Source: Romanomermis culicivorax
Lineage: Eukaryota; Nematoda; Enoplea; Mermithida; Mermithidae
Direction: 5' to 3'
Length of the DNA: 64,000 nt
Assembly (NCBI GenBank): GCA_963922205.1
Contig: CAWUHX010000153.1
Coordinates: 124,001-188,000, forward strand
Below the pieces are notes generated by a model, which worked only from the letters and a program-made list of their open reading frames with translations, was not told the origin of the DNA and did not search any database. Each line of letters opens with the position of its first letter. Positions within the stretch are counted from its first letter, which is position 1. Positions 10,739 through 21,684 of the stretch are shown one piece after another. Made by a program: the position numbers and the translations under genes.

Positions 10739-12283
10739 TTATTCCTTTCCCTCGGGGCTAAAGGATCTCAAATAGTTGTGGTCAAGGAGAGAGGTAAGGT
10801 ACTCTTCTGCTTCCTCTCTACAAGCTGGCCAAAACAAATGAAACGTAAGGGGAAGTTTGTTACATACTGCCTCCAAATTCTTAAAATTGTCCTCAATCAA
10901 TATTTCAGAATAAGGAGCGATATCCATACTCCAGTGTTGTCTTACATACGAGTCTTTATCATTCGATACTCTGACTGGTTCATACTCGTGGTAATCAACT
11001 TCCAGAGATGTTATCTCCAACAACTGCTTAGTTTCTTTCCTATACCTTAGGAAATTCTCATACAAAACCATAGATACTGGTTCATCAAGTCTACTGAAAC
11101 TCTTCCCTCGATTAACCATATCTATCACCTTCTTCATAATTTGAGTTCTAATCTGCTTTTCCAACAAAGCTTCTTCAAACTCTTCATCCTCACTTACCGT
11201 ATCCTTACCGTCCACATTCTTACTTTTCTCCTTGACGATATAATCGGGATGAATACCTTTAGGGATACTTACGTCTCTCCCTCTATTCGAATTTGCCTCG
11301 TAATGAGGGAAGCTGTACTCCGTATAGCCTCCAAATGAGGTGTCCATTTGGGCAGCCATACAGGCATACGCTTCTTGTCTCATTACGTGATAAATAGATG
11401 CTGACTGCATCTCTTCTACTTCTGGACTTCCACAAAAGGTCTGTGGAAAGTTTTCACCATGAACCATATTAAAAAACCTGTACAGCCTGTAAGCCATTAT
11501 CTGAATTTGATCCGCTTTCATCAAATCATGCGGAAAATACTGGAATCTGACCTCGACTTCCATAGCTAACTCATAGTGGAAAAACGCTAGGAAAACCAAC
11601 AATGAGTAGTAGGCGTCCAGTGCTGAATACCTAATTTCAAACTGCCTTAACCTGTGCCTACAGAATCGTTCACGTTGTGCTCTCTGACGGAAATCAATTT
11701 GATAATAACCAATATCCGCCAGATACAGCTCCGTGAACAACCCTTTCAGCTTAAAGGTCTCTGGGCAAAGTCCCAACTTCCTGGACATTGCCAAAAATTT
11801 CCCGTTCAACTGGTCTCCTACCTTGGCTACATCATAATAACGGCCATACGAAGACGCAATTCTATACTTGATCTCCGCTGTCAGATCAACATCTTGGTGA
11901 TTTCTGCCTGCGCCATTAACATTCCAGATGGCAACCAGATCTGTAACCAAGTTGTATCCAACGAGAAGCATGTCCCAATCTAAGAGCTCATGAATGAGCG
12001 TCCATTCCTTCAGCATGATTGTCGTAGTATCTACAACAAAGGTGTCTCCAGTCACCTTCGAGAAGCTAATGACTCTCGCGAACTCCTTCCCTTTTGGGTT
12101 ATCGACCCCAGAAGTCGCGAAAACCTTACTCACATACTCTTGAGTAACTTTCTCCGTATCAAAACGGATAATTGGCTGTCCTCAAAACCTGCTTTCCTTC
12201 AAGGTTTCGATCATCTCAGCCACCTTACCTATTTCGACCATTTTCGGTTCCGTCAATTCCAACGGAAATCTCCCGAAATTCAT
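10739..12283 (-). pseudogene. third gypsy ORF, DEDDy 3'-5' exonuclease domain
   Basis: From an ATG at 12,283 the frame crosses a TGA at 12,182-12,184 and then is open for about 480 codons to the TAA at 10,739. Directly after the TGA comes exonuclease motif I (IIRFDTE, Asp-x-Glu), then VVDTTTI, motif II (GYNLVTDL, with Asp) near 11,940, and motif III (YSALDAY, Tyr-x3-Asp) near 11,617. All four acidic residues and the tyrosine of the DEDDy class (RNase D, WRN, Mut-7 type) are present. About 250 further residues follow with no recognised domain and an acidic patch (SEDEEFEEA). The ORF lies after integrase, where some gypsy elements carry env, but has no signal peptide or membrane anchor. Confidence 0.7.
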
Positions 12284-13620
12284 TGCGAACCATCGTTCTA
12301 ATTCGCCGACTCTGACAATGCGTTTAACATTGTAGTCTAAAAAATTCAGGCGAAATGTTTACAACTTTTTAATGAAAATTTTTTCGAAGCGGACACACAT
12401 CGGTTAATTTCTACCTTCACCACAGATAGTAAGCACAGAAAGGAAAAAAAAATTTGCAAGCAGGGGACAATAAGGTACCAAACATATATTGGGTTAGTGT
12501 TGGCAGATAGTTAAACACAAGTGCGGCCCCGACTTCTACCTTATACGGGAGTACACGCACAGACCACCTGCGTCTTCCATCATTCGACTGCATGCCGTCT
12601 CAATCCAACACCCAAAACTGCCTATCCAACCAATAAATTAAGAATTTCCAAGAAGAAATTTAAAAATATATTTAATAATTTTACCCAAAATGAGGAAATT
12701 CGTTGAAAATTAGATAAAGATGGAATATTTTAAAATTTAAATAAATTTGAAATTATCTACCCCTAGTCGACTAGTTGCTACACTCCACTTCTTCCCCATC
12801 ACATAGACGAATTTATTCAACTCGCTATGTGTGTAGAGGAATAATGTAGTTTCGCAAAAAGTTCAAATCTCGCGCTACGGGCAGCTTTGCCACACTTTTT
12901 CAAGTTTGACAGAACAAATTTGTTCCCACTAAATTTTTACAATTGTCTAGGCCTTCATCTAGACACCCGTGGGCTATAACATCCTGCTTTGCTCAATAAA
13001 TTTTTAGATTAACTAAGTTTAAAAACTTAGGTCGCTTACCATCGACTAAAAAATACAGATTATTTTGCCGCACCTGCGGCTGACCGTAGGTCACGTGGGG
13101 GTCCGTGACCAAATACTGCTTTGTCCGGCGTCCATTGGGGGGCCAGGACATTCCTTCCGCTTCTTTTTCGAATTCTTGTAATTCAGCGCTATCAATTTTC
13201 GAAAGAATTTTTTAATAATTTTTGAGAGCTGAAAAATCGACAAAGTTTCCGCTTTCGCTACTTTTTGTCTATTTTCACTCTAAAACCCAGCGGTTTTCCA
13301 ATTCTTCCAATATTCACAGAATTGGTGGGCAATAACTACTATTTCCTCCGAAAAAATTAATCGGACTCGGGGAAATTTAAAATTTAGGGCTGCGAAAAAA
13401 TTTTAAAAATTTAGGTTTTTTGCGAAGAATGGGTCTTTACCAAAAATTTTTGAAAATTTTACGATTTACGCAGGAAAAATTTAAAAATACACAATAAATA
13501 CGCGATAAATACATAAATAAATACAATTAATTACAATTTGTACTTAATTACAAAATTTGGGACAAAAAATATGGGGGGGGTAATCACACGCACACACACA
13601 CAAAAAAACAGCGCTACGCG
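12284..13620 (-). other. spacer between pol and the third ORF of the 14 kb element
   Basis: About 1.3 kb without a supported gene. It holds a G run and a CA repeat at about 13,572-13,600. A spacer this long suggests that the third ORF is expressed from its own spliced or subgenomic RNA. I could not pick a convincing splice site. Confidence 0.5.
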
Positions 13621-16600
13621 CTACAGCAGTTTATAATTACTGATTTTCGAATCTACAGTAAACTGCGCGTCCTTAGATGACACATCGTTAGACTGCAGCC
13701 ATCTGCTGGTCTCGTAGCGAAAGTGCTTTAACCTGCTCACGGATACCACCTGCTTTTTCAGCCGCTCTCTCCAGTGCGCAATTTCAAGCATGTTTTCTGA
13801 TAATCTGCTATTATCAGTAACAACAAACGGTCCTTGCCACAGCAGACCCAGTTTTTTCTGTTTATCGACTTTCAGCAAAACCCAATCATTGACGGAATAA
13901 TCATGAGCTTTTGCTTTATGGTCAAAAAACTTTTTACTGGTCTCTGCAGCTTTCCTGATATTCTCAGAAATGACTTCATAAGTTTCTACTAAACTTTCGG
14001 TTAGTATATGCTTATAAGCCTCATAGTTCATTGGCAGAACTATATTTCTTGCAACACCAATACTTATGCCAAAATTAGCCTCAGGACCTCTCAACAAGGC
14101 AAATGGAGAACATCTCGTTGAGGTATGAGGTGTGGCATTGTTAGCAAAAACGACAGATTGCAAATATCTGTCCCACTTATCTGAATCTTCTATAGCAACC
14201 TTTCGCAACTGCTTGATCAAGGTTTGGTTAAACCTTTCAACCATTCCATTTCCTTGTGGATGGTAGGCAGTTGTGAGAATCTTTTGACACTCCAATAATT
14301 TACAAACTGACATCATGAGATCAGCTGTAGAGCATGAACCATTATCACTCAACAATTTCACTGGAGTTCCATGCCTGAACACAATATTTCGAAGAAAACT
14401 GTCCACAATGGTTACAGCTGATTGATCTGGAATCATTTCTGCTTCCACCCATTTTGTAAAGTAATCTTGAAATACTATCACATACGGTCTTTTCTCACTC
14501 ATGGCAGAGATTCCCACAATATCCACAGAGACTATGTCAAATGGTCTTCTAGGAATAATAGGATTTAATGGCGGTATAGTAGCCTTTCCTGGAGTTGCAA
14601 TTTGACATATCAGACAAAAGCTGATCCAGCTCCGAGCATCCTTTTCGATGCTCGGCCACCAGAACCGCTTTTTAATAATAGCAAGGGTTCTCTCAAACCC
14701 TTGATGCCTCATCATCACTGCTCCATGATACTGATGTAGGACAACTTTTTTGAGAACAGAGGGGACAACAACTTGATCCTCTGCCTCGCCAAAAGTCTCT
14801 CTATATAGTATCCCTTGATCAATATAAAAGTTACTTTGAGACTTGGTGCCACTATTAGCACCTAGTTTCTCGAAGATCGCTTTTAAATCTTTATCCTTTC
14901 CTTGCAACTGTGACATCAAGGCGTTTGAGGTAAGCCCTTTCCGTCTACCATCTTCAATCTGAGGGGCTTCTTCAAACTCCTTCTCCTTCGGTTCAAAAAT
15001 TCTCTTCACTTCCTCTTTAGGTTTAGTTTGCCCAGGAGGATGTCTTTTATCCTCCTGCTGCAAGTTTTTTGCCGTTTGTCTAGTGACCACCCCCTCAATT
15101 TCATATTTCTCAGGCGTTTGACAATTATCAAATTCTGGAGAAATATTAAGTCGAGTTTCATCACTAACAGCATACTTTGAAGCCACTGAAGCTGTGGCCA
15201 TCTTCACCGAAGTGAAGACTCCTACAGCCTCATCCACTTCATCTCCTCTGAGTTTCCGAAGTTGATTCACTAAAACTTTATTGTTTTGGTTAATGACTTC
15301 GTCTTCAGCAAGAGATTTCACATCTCCCTTCTGAAAGATAAGCTCCCATTTTGGTGGCAACTTCTCTTTCTGTTCATCTGGTTCCTCCTTCCTGGAGAGG
15401 AAATCAGCCATGGCATTCTGTCTGCCAGGCACGTACTCCAACTTGTGATTAAACTGGCAATTGTCATTAGTCTGTGTGTTGACCCTCATTGATAATAAAG
15501 GTTTGTGGTCAGTTTGAATCCTGATCTTTTGACCCAAAAGATAATGTTTATAAATTTTTAGGCCGTATACCACAGCTAAGCATTCCCTTTCGGTGGCGCA
15601 CCATTTCCTTTCTTCCGCCCGCAATATCCGACTATTGTAGGCTATCAGCCAACATTCGGAGTCAGTCTCTTGACATAACACTGCTCCCAATGCAATTCCA
15701 CTGGCATCCGTTTGAAGAATGAATCGCGCAGATCCATCTAAAATTGGATGTCGTAAGAAAGGTACTGAGGTCAATGCTACTTTGAGCTTCTCAAAAGTTG
15801 TGTAATGCAACTCTGTCACATTCCATGTTCCCTTCTTGCCTGTTAATTTGTACAAAGGTTCAGCTAGTGCTGCTAGGTCCGGTATAAATTTCTTACACCA
15901 TTGTAGCATTCCTAGGAATCTTTGCATTTTCTTAACAGAATCCGGGAATGGAAATTCCATTATCGCCTTGACCTTCTTTGGATCCGGAGAAATTCCGTTC
16001 GCATCCAAGATGTGCCCTAAAAAGTGCACCTTCTTGGGAAGAAATTCACATTTCTCTGGCTTAAGAGTCAACTTCGCTTTCCTCAACGCTTCCAGTACCA
16101 ATTTCAAATTCTCTAAGTGTTCCTCGAACGTATTCGAGAAGATGATAATATCATCTATGTACACTAGGCAAATTTTCCATACCAAATCCCCAAGGATTCT
16201 CTCCATCATCCTTTGGAATTCAGCTGGTGCATTCTTTAATCCAAACGGCATCACTTTAAACTGAAACAAGCCTTCCTGGCATATAAAAGCCGTTTTCTCC
16301 TTGCTCTCCTCCTCCATCGGGACCTGCCAATATCCCGACTTCAAATCTAGAGTCCTATAAAACTTAGCTCTTCCAAGGCAATCTAAATAGTCATCCATTC
16401 TCGGGATGGGATATTTATCATCCTTGGTCACTTCGTTTATACCTCTAAAATCAACTACGGGTCTAGTAGTTCCATCTTTCTTTCCAACCAGGAACAGAGG
16501 TGCAGCCCAGGGTGACTTTGAGGGCTCTATCACTCCCTGATCCAACATCTCCTTTATATGTCGCCTCACTCCAGGCCGACTATTAATTGAAGCTCTGTAA

Positions 16601-16740
16601 TATCTCTTTGCTACAGGTCTTGCATCTCCTGTATCTATCTTGCACATCAGAGCTGGGGTTGTAGTAGCCGGATCACCAGGCAAGCTAAAGACATCTCTGT
16701 ACTTCAACAAAGACTCTATAGCTTCCTTTTTCTGAAATTT
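13621..16740 (-). CDS. pol: gypsy Pol: reverse transcriptase, RNase H, integrase
   Basis: An open frame of at least 1029 codons. Order: primer-binding and finger region (PWAAPLFLVGKKDG), palm with VMPFGLKNAPAEFQ and the catalytic YIDD at about residues 184-187, thumb (FLGMLQWCKKFIPDL), RNase H with TDASG, ERECLAVVYGL and TDHKPLL (the stretch between TDHKPLL and LEYVPGRQ looks shorter than usual), HHCC finger, integrase core with all three acidic residues (VSVDIVG, LLSDNGS, MVERFNQTL) and a C-terminal tail (LLWQGPFVV). The gag-protease frame overlaps its start (stop at 16,685); pol lies +1 relative to it, so a frameshift near 16,685-16,745 is needed to make Gag-Pol. Catalytic residues are complete, and this is the best-preserved frame in the element. 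Confidence 0.93.
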   Translation of the reverse strand, partial: KFQKKEAIESLLKYRDVFSLPGDPATTTPALMCKIDTGDARPVAKRYYRASINSRPGVRRHIKEMLDQGVIEPSKSPWAAPLFLVGKKDGTTRPVVDFRGINEVTKDDKYPIPRMDDYLDCLGRAKFYRTLDLKSGYWQVPMEEESKEKTAFICQEGLFQFKVMPFGLKNAPAEFQRMMERILGDLVWKICLVYIDDIIIFSNTFEEHLENLKLVLEALRKAKLTLKPEKCEFLPKKVHFLGHILDANGISPDPKKVKAIMEFPFPDSVKKMQRFLGMLQWCKKFIPDLAALAEPLYKLTGKKGTWNVTELHYTTFEKLKVALTSVPFLRHPILDGSARFILQTDASGIALGAVLCQETDSECWLIAYNSRILRAEERKWCATERECLAVVYGLKIYKHYLLGQKIRIQTDHKPLLSMRVNTQTNDNCQFNHKLEYVPGRQNAMADFLSRKEEPDEQKEKLPPKWELIFQKGDVKSLAEDEVINQNNKVLVNQLRKLRGDEVDEAVGVFTSVKMATASVASKYAVSDETRLNISPEFDNCQTPEKYEIEGVVTRQTAKNLQQEDKRHPPGQTKPKEEVKRIFEPKEKEFEEAPQIEDGRRKGLTSNALMSQLQGKDKDLKAIFEKLGANSGTKSQSNFYIDQGILYRETFGEAEDQVVVPSVLKKVVLHQYHGAVMMRHQGFERTLAIIKKRFWWPSIEKDARSWISFCLICQIATPGKATIPPLNPIIPRRPFDIVSVDIVGISAMSEKRPYVIVFQDYFTKWVEAEMIPDQSAVTIVDSFLRNIVFRHGTPVKLLSDNGSCSTADLMMSVCKLLECQKILTTAYHPQGNGMVERFNQTLIKQLRKVAIEDSDKWDRYLQSVVFANNATPHTSTRCSPFALLRGPEANFGISIGVARNIVLPMNYEAYKHILTESLVETYEVISENIRKAAETSKKFFDHKAKAHDYSVNDWVLLKVDKQKKLGLLWQGPFVVTDNSRLSENMLEIAHWRERLKKQVVSVSRLKHFRYETSRWLQSNDVSSKDAQFTVDSKISNYKLL

Positions 16741-18885
16741 TTGCCTTTGATATCATCTTGCATAGTGAAGTATAAAACTCTACAGAATCAGATTTTGATA
16801 ATGCAGGCATTCCTTCCTTTACCATGCAGGTCTGATATTCCTTTTCCTCCTTTATCTTTTTCAATTCTTTCACCTTCTTGTAAGTATCATCATCTTCAAT
16901 TAACATAGATTCTGTATAGCCAATGATTTGATCTCTCTCAAACCGACAACCAGAACCTGTGATATTGGAGATTAGTACTACAAACTCCTCTTGTGATCCG
17001 TCTACAACCGCTTTCTCCATTCTGAACTTCATTTCAGAATCTTTTGATTCGACAATAATTCCGTTCAACGTGGCATCTCCATGTTGATCCCAAAGTTTTG
17101 CCTTCATCAAAACATCTGTTCCATATGGAATGTAGGTTTTCCCACATGCAACAATTGCAACAGTTGTCTTTAGCAGACAAACTTTTGGATAAACAATTTG
17201 ATTTATGCAATCAGTCGACGACACACTGACTTTAGTCACTTCTTCCATTACCGTTTGCACAGTAGTTACAGAAGGAACTTGAACTGCGTCAATCTTTTTC
17301 TCAATGCCTTGTATGGTCACGGCATTTCTTTTAAAATCAATCACCACACCTAAATCTGGGTGTGCTAAAAAATCTGTGCCCAAGATCAGGTACTCACCTG
17401 CATCTGGCAACACTATAGCATTGACTGGAAATTGTCCGAATTCAGTCTTCATACAAAATGGTACATACCCATAGGCATGCACAATTTTTCCATCAGCTAC
17501 AGTCACTTTGAGGATACGAGGGTACACTGTATAATCAACGTCTAATGCCCTTTTCAAGAGCTTAGAAGACATGACCGTACACTGAGCTCCTGTATCAATT
17601 AAAGCTCTGGTAGCCGTTTCTTTAATAACTACATTTATGTAGAATGGAACTGTCTTCGGATAATTTTCCAACAACCTTTTCTCTATGTCCGTCACTTTCG
17701 TCCCATAATTTACATGAGCCAAATCTCTTTCCTTTACCTTCTCTAGAGGTGTCACCTTATCCAGGTGAATAATACTTCCGAGAACCAAACTTGAAGATTT
17801 GTTTCTACTCTGATCGCTTTCATCATCCACATCCGTACGGCTTGTCACCATTACGTTATGCGAACTAGGTTGCGACTGGTTCGAAACAGATGATCCAGAT
17901 TGATCCTGGACGGTACTAGCCTGAATAGCCGGTTGACTAGTTGATGCAGGTAGCATCAACTGAGGCTGCCTCTGCAACTGGATGCCTTGTTCCCTAAGTC
18001 TGCAGAATTCCCTGTATCTCTCAAATTCTGGGTCATACCTGTACATTTGATCTTCTTCGGGGAATTCTACATAATAGGCACCTCTTCCTCTTCCTCTAAA
18101 TCCAAACTGAGGTCCACCTCTACCTCTAAAACTTCCTCTAAATGAAGCATTCCTATCACCACCATAATACTGATTAGACATGCCACGGTTAAATCCACCG
18201 CGTTGCTGTTGCTGACGCCGGTAAGCTAATGTTTTACACTCCTCTGTAGCATGAGTATTATTCTTATGATATATGCAGTAGGGTCTCTGCTGCTTCAACT
18301 GCTTCTGCTTTTCAGCAGATGCAGTCTTCACAGTAGTCAACTCCTTTAAAGCTTCATTCTGAGTAACTTGTAATTTATCCACTTTCTGAACCAATTGTAG
18401 CCATTCCTTTGAGAGAATAGCTAGAAAAGACTCCTTGGCCTGCTCCTCATTAGACTTTTTGACATCACGAGGTGATGGGCCAGGTTGCATCTCTTCAGCA
18501 TTCTCCTCCCTTCTCTCCTCTTCTACTGCCTTTTGCAACTGATTTTGTGGTCTTGACTTCGTCTGGTTATACTTTTTAGTACTTCCATATGGAGCATTCC
18601 CTACAAAAGCAATATCCTGGCACATCTCCTCCATAGCTACAACTTGATTCACCACAATTGGTTTATCCTTGGCTCCAAAAGTAGTAAACACATTCTTATA
18701 CTTCTTATCAATCTGAGTTAGGGCCTATGCAAGGTCTTGCCAAGTTTTCATCGATGGCAATACGTCCTGCAACTCCGTCTGATATAACGGACTACTTTCA
18801 TAAATAAAGGCATTAATAATATTCTTTTGCCTTACTTGATCAGTCTGATCTGCATAGACCAGATCCACATGATTACTCAACCTTT
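16685..18885 (-). pseudogene. gag-pro: gypsy Gag C-terminus, zinc knuckle and aspartic protease
   Basis: After a frame change near 18,886 the Gag continues here, crosses a TAG at 18,725-18,727 and is then open for 668 codons. Seen in order: a glutamine/lysine-rich helix, a knuckle of the form C-x2-H-x4-H-x4-C (CIYHKNNTHATEEC), an RG-rich segment (SFRGRGGPQFGFRGRGRGAY), and a retropepsin-type protease with the catalytic ALIDTGAQCTV box and the ILGTDFL flap-side motif. The knuckle spacing departs from the usual CCHC. These parts package the RNA and mature the particle. Confidence 0.82.
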
Positions 18886-20331
18886 TTAAAGGTTCCAGAG
18901 CTCTAAGGCTGACTCGTCTTCCTCCTGTTTCATATTGAATAGCTCTCTTTTGAGCATCGTCAAATCATAAGTCGGCGCGAGATACTTTAAAATATTTCTT
19001 CGCGCTTCTGTATAACTTGAGGATGTTCTCGCTATCCTCCTAGCTGTGTTCTGAGACAACCTTCTCAAACACTCCTTTTTGACCTTATCAGCAGTATTCT
19101 CCAGAAATTCACTTTCCAGATCAGTGAAAAATTTCAGCGCCTCCGTCGGCTTTATACTATCATGTAAAGGTCTATGTTTCAAGGCCTTTACCACATCTCT
19201 CACATCCACTTCTACACTTGAGCTAGAGTTCGATGTAGATGAACTGTTATTATCACTATCTGAGTAATGTCTACTCCTAGCTCTTGATCTGTGAGATCTC
19301 TTTCTACTCTTTGACTTCCTCTTTTTCCTCCTCTCAGGGCTAAGGTCAGCTCTATTGGCGGTATCTCTCCAAGGAATGGGACGAGAAAATCTGTCCTCTC
19401 CCTGGGACGATTTGTCGCGGATAGTCACTTTCCTTTCCCTAGACCTCCTATTCTCTGAGTAACCGTAGGCATTCCATTGTGCTTGTTCAGCATTCCTCGA
19501 ACTCTGGGGCTCCTCAGTCCAACCTCTATCTCTACTTGAATATTTGTCTCTATCCTCTTGAGACCTTACATAAACCTCTGAATGAACCTCTCTCTTAGGT
19601 TCACTTACTCTTTCAACTCTATTCACAATGTAAGAAGACTCACCTATCTTCTTCCATTCACCTTCTTCCATTTCCTTTTCTCGAATTTGCGCGCTTTGGA
19701 TAACTTTGATCGATAATTCGACTTTCTTCTCCAGCGCGTTAATTCGTAAATCCTTGGGATCGACTCGATCCCTTTGCTCCTCTCATCGGATAAAATTCGC
19801 CATTTCGGGGTCATATCGCCTCGAATATTTATCCTCGTATAAATCGGCGGGCGGGTCCTCGTAATATTCGTCGTAATTCATGTCCACCATATTTGACCTC
19901 CACCCCGGTTTCGACTTCCGTCTAATCTCCTCCAGCGTTTTGGCCATCGGATGGACCAACTTTGGGGGCGACGTTGGTCTCTCTCTCTCAAAGGTCTGCT
20001 GACCTTTGACACTACCACTTACAGTAGTTTCAATCTCGGCTTGCCTAGCCATCTCAAAACTACTTCTCCTCAACTCTTCTTCTGTTCTTGCCACTCCAGC
20101 AATTCTACTCTCTCTCCTTCCTTCAGTCTCAGGCGCCTGTGCTTGAATCTGTTCTACCACTGCGTGTTCTTCAGCAGAGTGGAGATTCGAAACACTAGGT
20201 TCATGTGACCTAGGAGGAGTTCTCAACGTTTTTCCTACTGGAATACTCATTTTCTTAATTTTTCCGGTATGTGCCTGCAAATAAAATCCAGGAGGTTTAG
20301 TTATTTTTCTGGTGGTTCTCCGTTTATCCAT
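18886..20331 (-). pseudogene. gag: gypsy Gag, N-terminal and capsid-like part
   Basis: Starts with ATG at 20,331, 28 bases inside the 5' LTR, and runs 182 codons to a TGA at 19,783-19,785; the same frame then continues to 18,886. The N-terminal part is proline- and charge-rich; an arginine/serine stretch (RKKRKSKSRKRSHRSRARSR) precedes a helical region (ALKFFTDLESEFLENTADKV) that resembles retrotransposon Gag capsid domains. A frame break near 18,886 leads into the zinc-knuckle frame. Gag would form the particle in an active copy. Confidence 0.75.
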
Positions 20332-20340
20332 CGTGAGAGG

Positions 20341-20358
20341 CGTTAAGAGTCCACCACT
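20341..20358 (-). other. candidate tRNA primer-binding site
   Basis: The first bases inside the 5' LTR on the minus strand contain TGGTGGACTCTTAACG, which begins TGG as expected for a site complementary to a tRNA 3' CCA end. I could not assign the tRNA. Confidence 0.5.
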
Positions 20359-20835
20359 TGTTAGGCTGCTGTGGGGTCAAGACGATGCAACAGTTCTGAC
20401 CACAGGCTAACAACAACAACAAACTAAAAACTCTCCCAGACGTTTCACCAGATACTCGCCAGAACTTTCACCAAACCTCAGGCAGAACACCTTGGCACGT
20501 ACCTCAGGAGATCCTACCCAAGTCTCCACTCCTAACCTTATAAACTCCAACCCATACGCTCACAAAACAATACACTTACAGGTCTAAAATGTATTGGGTG
20601 ACGATGGGCGACGCCAAACAAATATTAATAAACAAAAATATTATATAAAGGCGATGGTGGCGTCGCTCCATAAACTAAATCTTTTTAACACTGACAAACA
20701 AACATAAAAATCGTGAAACAGTGGCAGCATAAATCTATGCAAATATTTTCTTTCTTTTCACCACTTTTCGCCGCGTCCAACCGCCTGTGCACCGACGCCG
20801 GAAGCTGAACACGTGCACCTGGAGCCACCCCAACA
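20359..20835 (-). repeat. 5' LTR of the 14 kb gypsy element
   Basis: 477 bp, TG...CA ends, about 97.5% identical to 6823-7299. In the minus-strand reading this is the upstream LTR and would hold promoter and transcription start. Confidence 0.95.
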
Positions 20836-20839
20836 CTTG
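20836..20839. repeat. target-site duplication CTTG, right copy
   Basis: Exact match to 6819-6822, defining the insertion boundaries. Confidence 0.85.
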
Positions 20840-21242
20840 TACCACTTTGTTTTTTCAAATTAACCAATCCTCATCTGTGTTCATTATATGAAAACATGAT
20901 TTCAATGTCTGTTCCTGCAATTGCTGCTCCAATTTTTGCATTCAATTCATTAATTAAATCAGCTACATTAAGGTAATGTTTTTCAAAGACTATAACTTTA
21001 ATTTCTTCAACAGGTTCATCTTCATTTCCAACACCACTCATAATTAAAGTTATTACATTTTGACCACCATAGTTGGAAAATGTAGCATAGCTATAGGGGT
21101 ATATTATTTGACTTAACCCCAATTCCCAAATGCCATCTAGCTTCAAATGGTAGTGTAGATGGGCTGAAAAATCTGGGGGTATGTTTCCATATTCACAATT
21201 ACTAGGTAAAGTGATATAAAATTGATTGTCAAAGGTTGTCAT
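20840..21242 (-). pseudogene. Polinton penton (minor capsid) protein, N-terminal part
   Basis: ATG at 21,242. The opening (FDNQFYITLPSNCEYG) and the GIWELGLSQIIYPYSYA block match the start of Polinton penton proteins. A TGA at 20,871-20,873 ends the open frame; the same frame runs 10 more codons to the gypsy insertion. Its start overlaps the end of the upstream membrane-protein gene by about 14 bases, a typical tight Polinton spacing. Confidence 0.78.
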
Positions 21243-21531
21243 TATTTATAATATTAGCTGTTGTGGGTATTGTCTTCAATGAGTTAGGTGAGGGTAACAG
21301 TCCTGGTATGGGACTAGGTAATAAATATCCTATACAAGCGCACAATAAGCCAACCCACAATTGTGTATTATTATTGTAGACAGATAAGTTTATTATAGCT
21401 GTAATGACTACAATGTATATTAGTATGATCTGACTAAAGAACACCACTTCGTTTCGTGGTAGATCATATCCAAAAAACTCCCAAACACTGAGGGGAGATG
21501 TTTCCGAAGTTGTGCTAATACTACTATCCAT
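21229..21531 (-). CDS. Polinton two-span membrane protein
   Basis: ATG chosen at 21,531 (MDSSISTTSE), giving 100 residues. It has the conserved FGYDLPRNEVVFFSQIILIY block, with a first hydrophobic span (IILIYIVVITAIINL) and a second (LWVGLLCACIGYLLP). Small proteins with this FGY...YLLP arrangement sit beside the penton gene in many animal Polintons; their function is unknown. The frame is intact, unusual in this copy. Confidence 0.6.
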   Translation of the reverse strand: MDSSISTTSETSPLSVWEFFGYDLPRNEVVFFSQIILIYIVVITAIINLSVYNNNTQLWVGLLCACIGYLLPSPIPGLLPSPNSLKTIPTTANIINNDNL

Positions 21532-21684
21532 TTCAAAATAAAAATTTTTATTTAACAATAAGCTAAATAATTATAAATTTTATAAAAAAAGCAGAGCTAA
21601 TAAAAGTTACCAATAAAATTACACAAAGATACATGAAGAAGGTGATATAAACTTTTACAAGCACATACATAACTTTTTTTGCAA

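Larger units (their letters stand above)
6823..20835 (-). mobile_element. 14.0 kb Ty3/gypsy retrotransposon with extra exonuclease ORF
   Basis: Two 477 bp direct LTRs (TGTTAGG...CCCAACA) bracket 13.06 kb of internal DNA read on the minus strand: gag, zinc knuckle and protease, then reverse transcriptase, RNase H and integrase, then a long third coding region. Hand comparison of the LTRs gives about 12 differences in 477 positions (about 97.5% identity), so the insertion is fairly recent. The target duplication is perfect. The pol frame of 1029 codons is open throughout; gag and the third region have scattered stops and one or two frameshifts. It interrupts the Polinton penton gene. Typical gypsy elements are 5-8 kb, so this one is roughly double. 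Confidence 0.95.
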
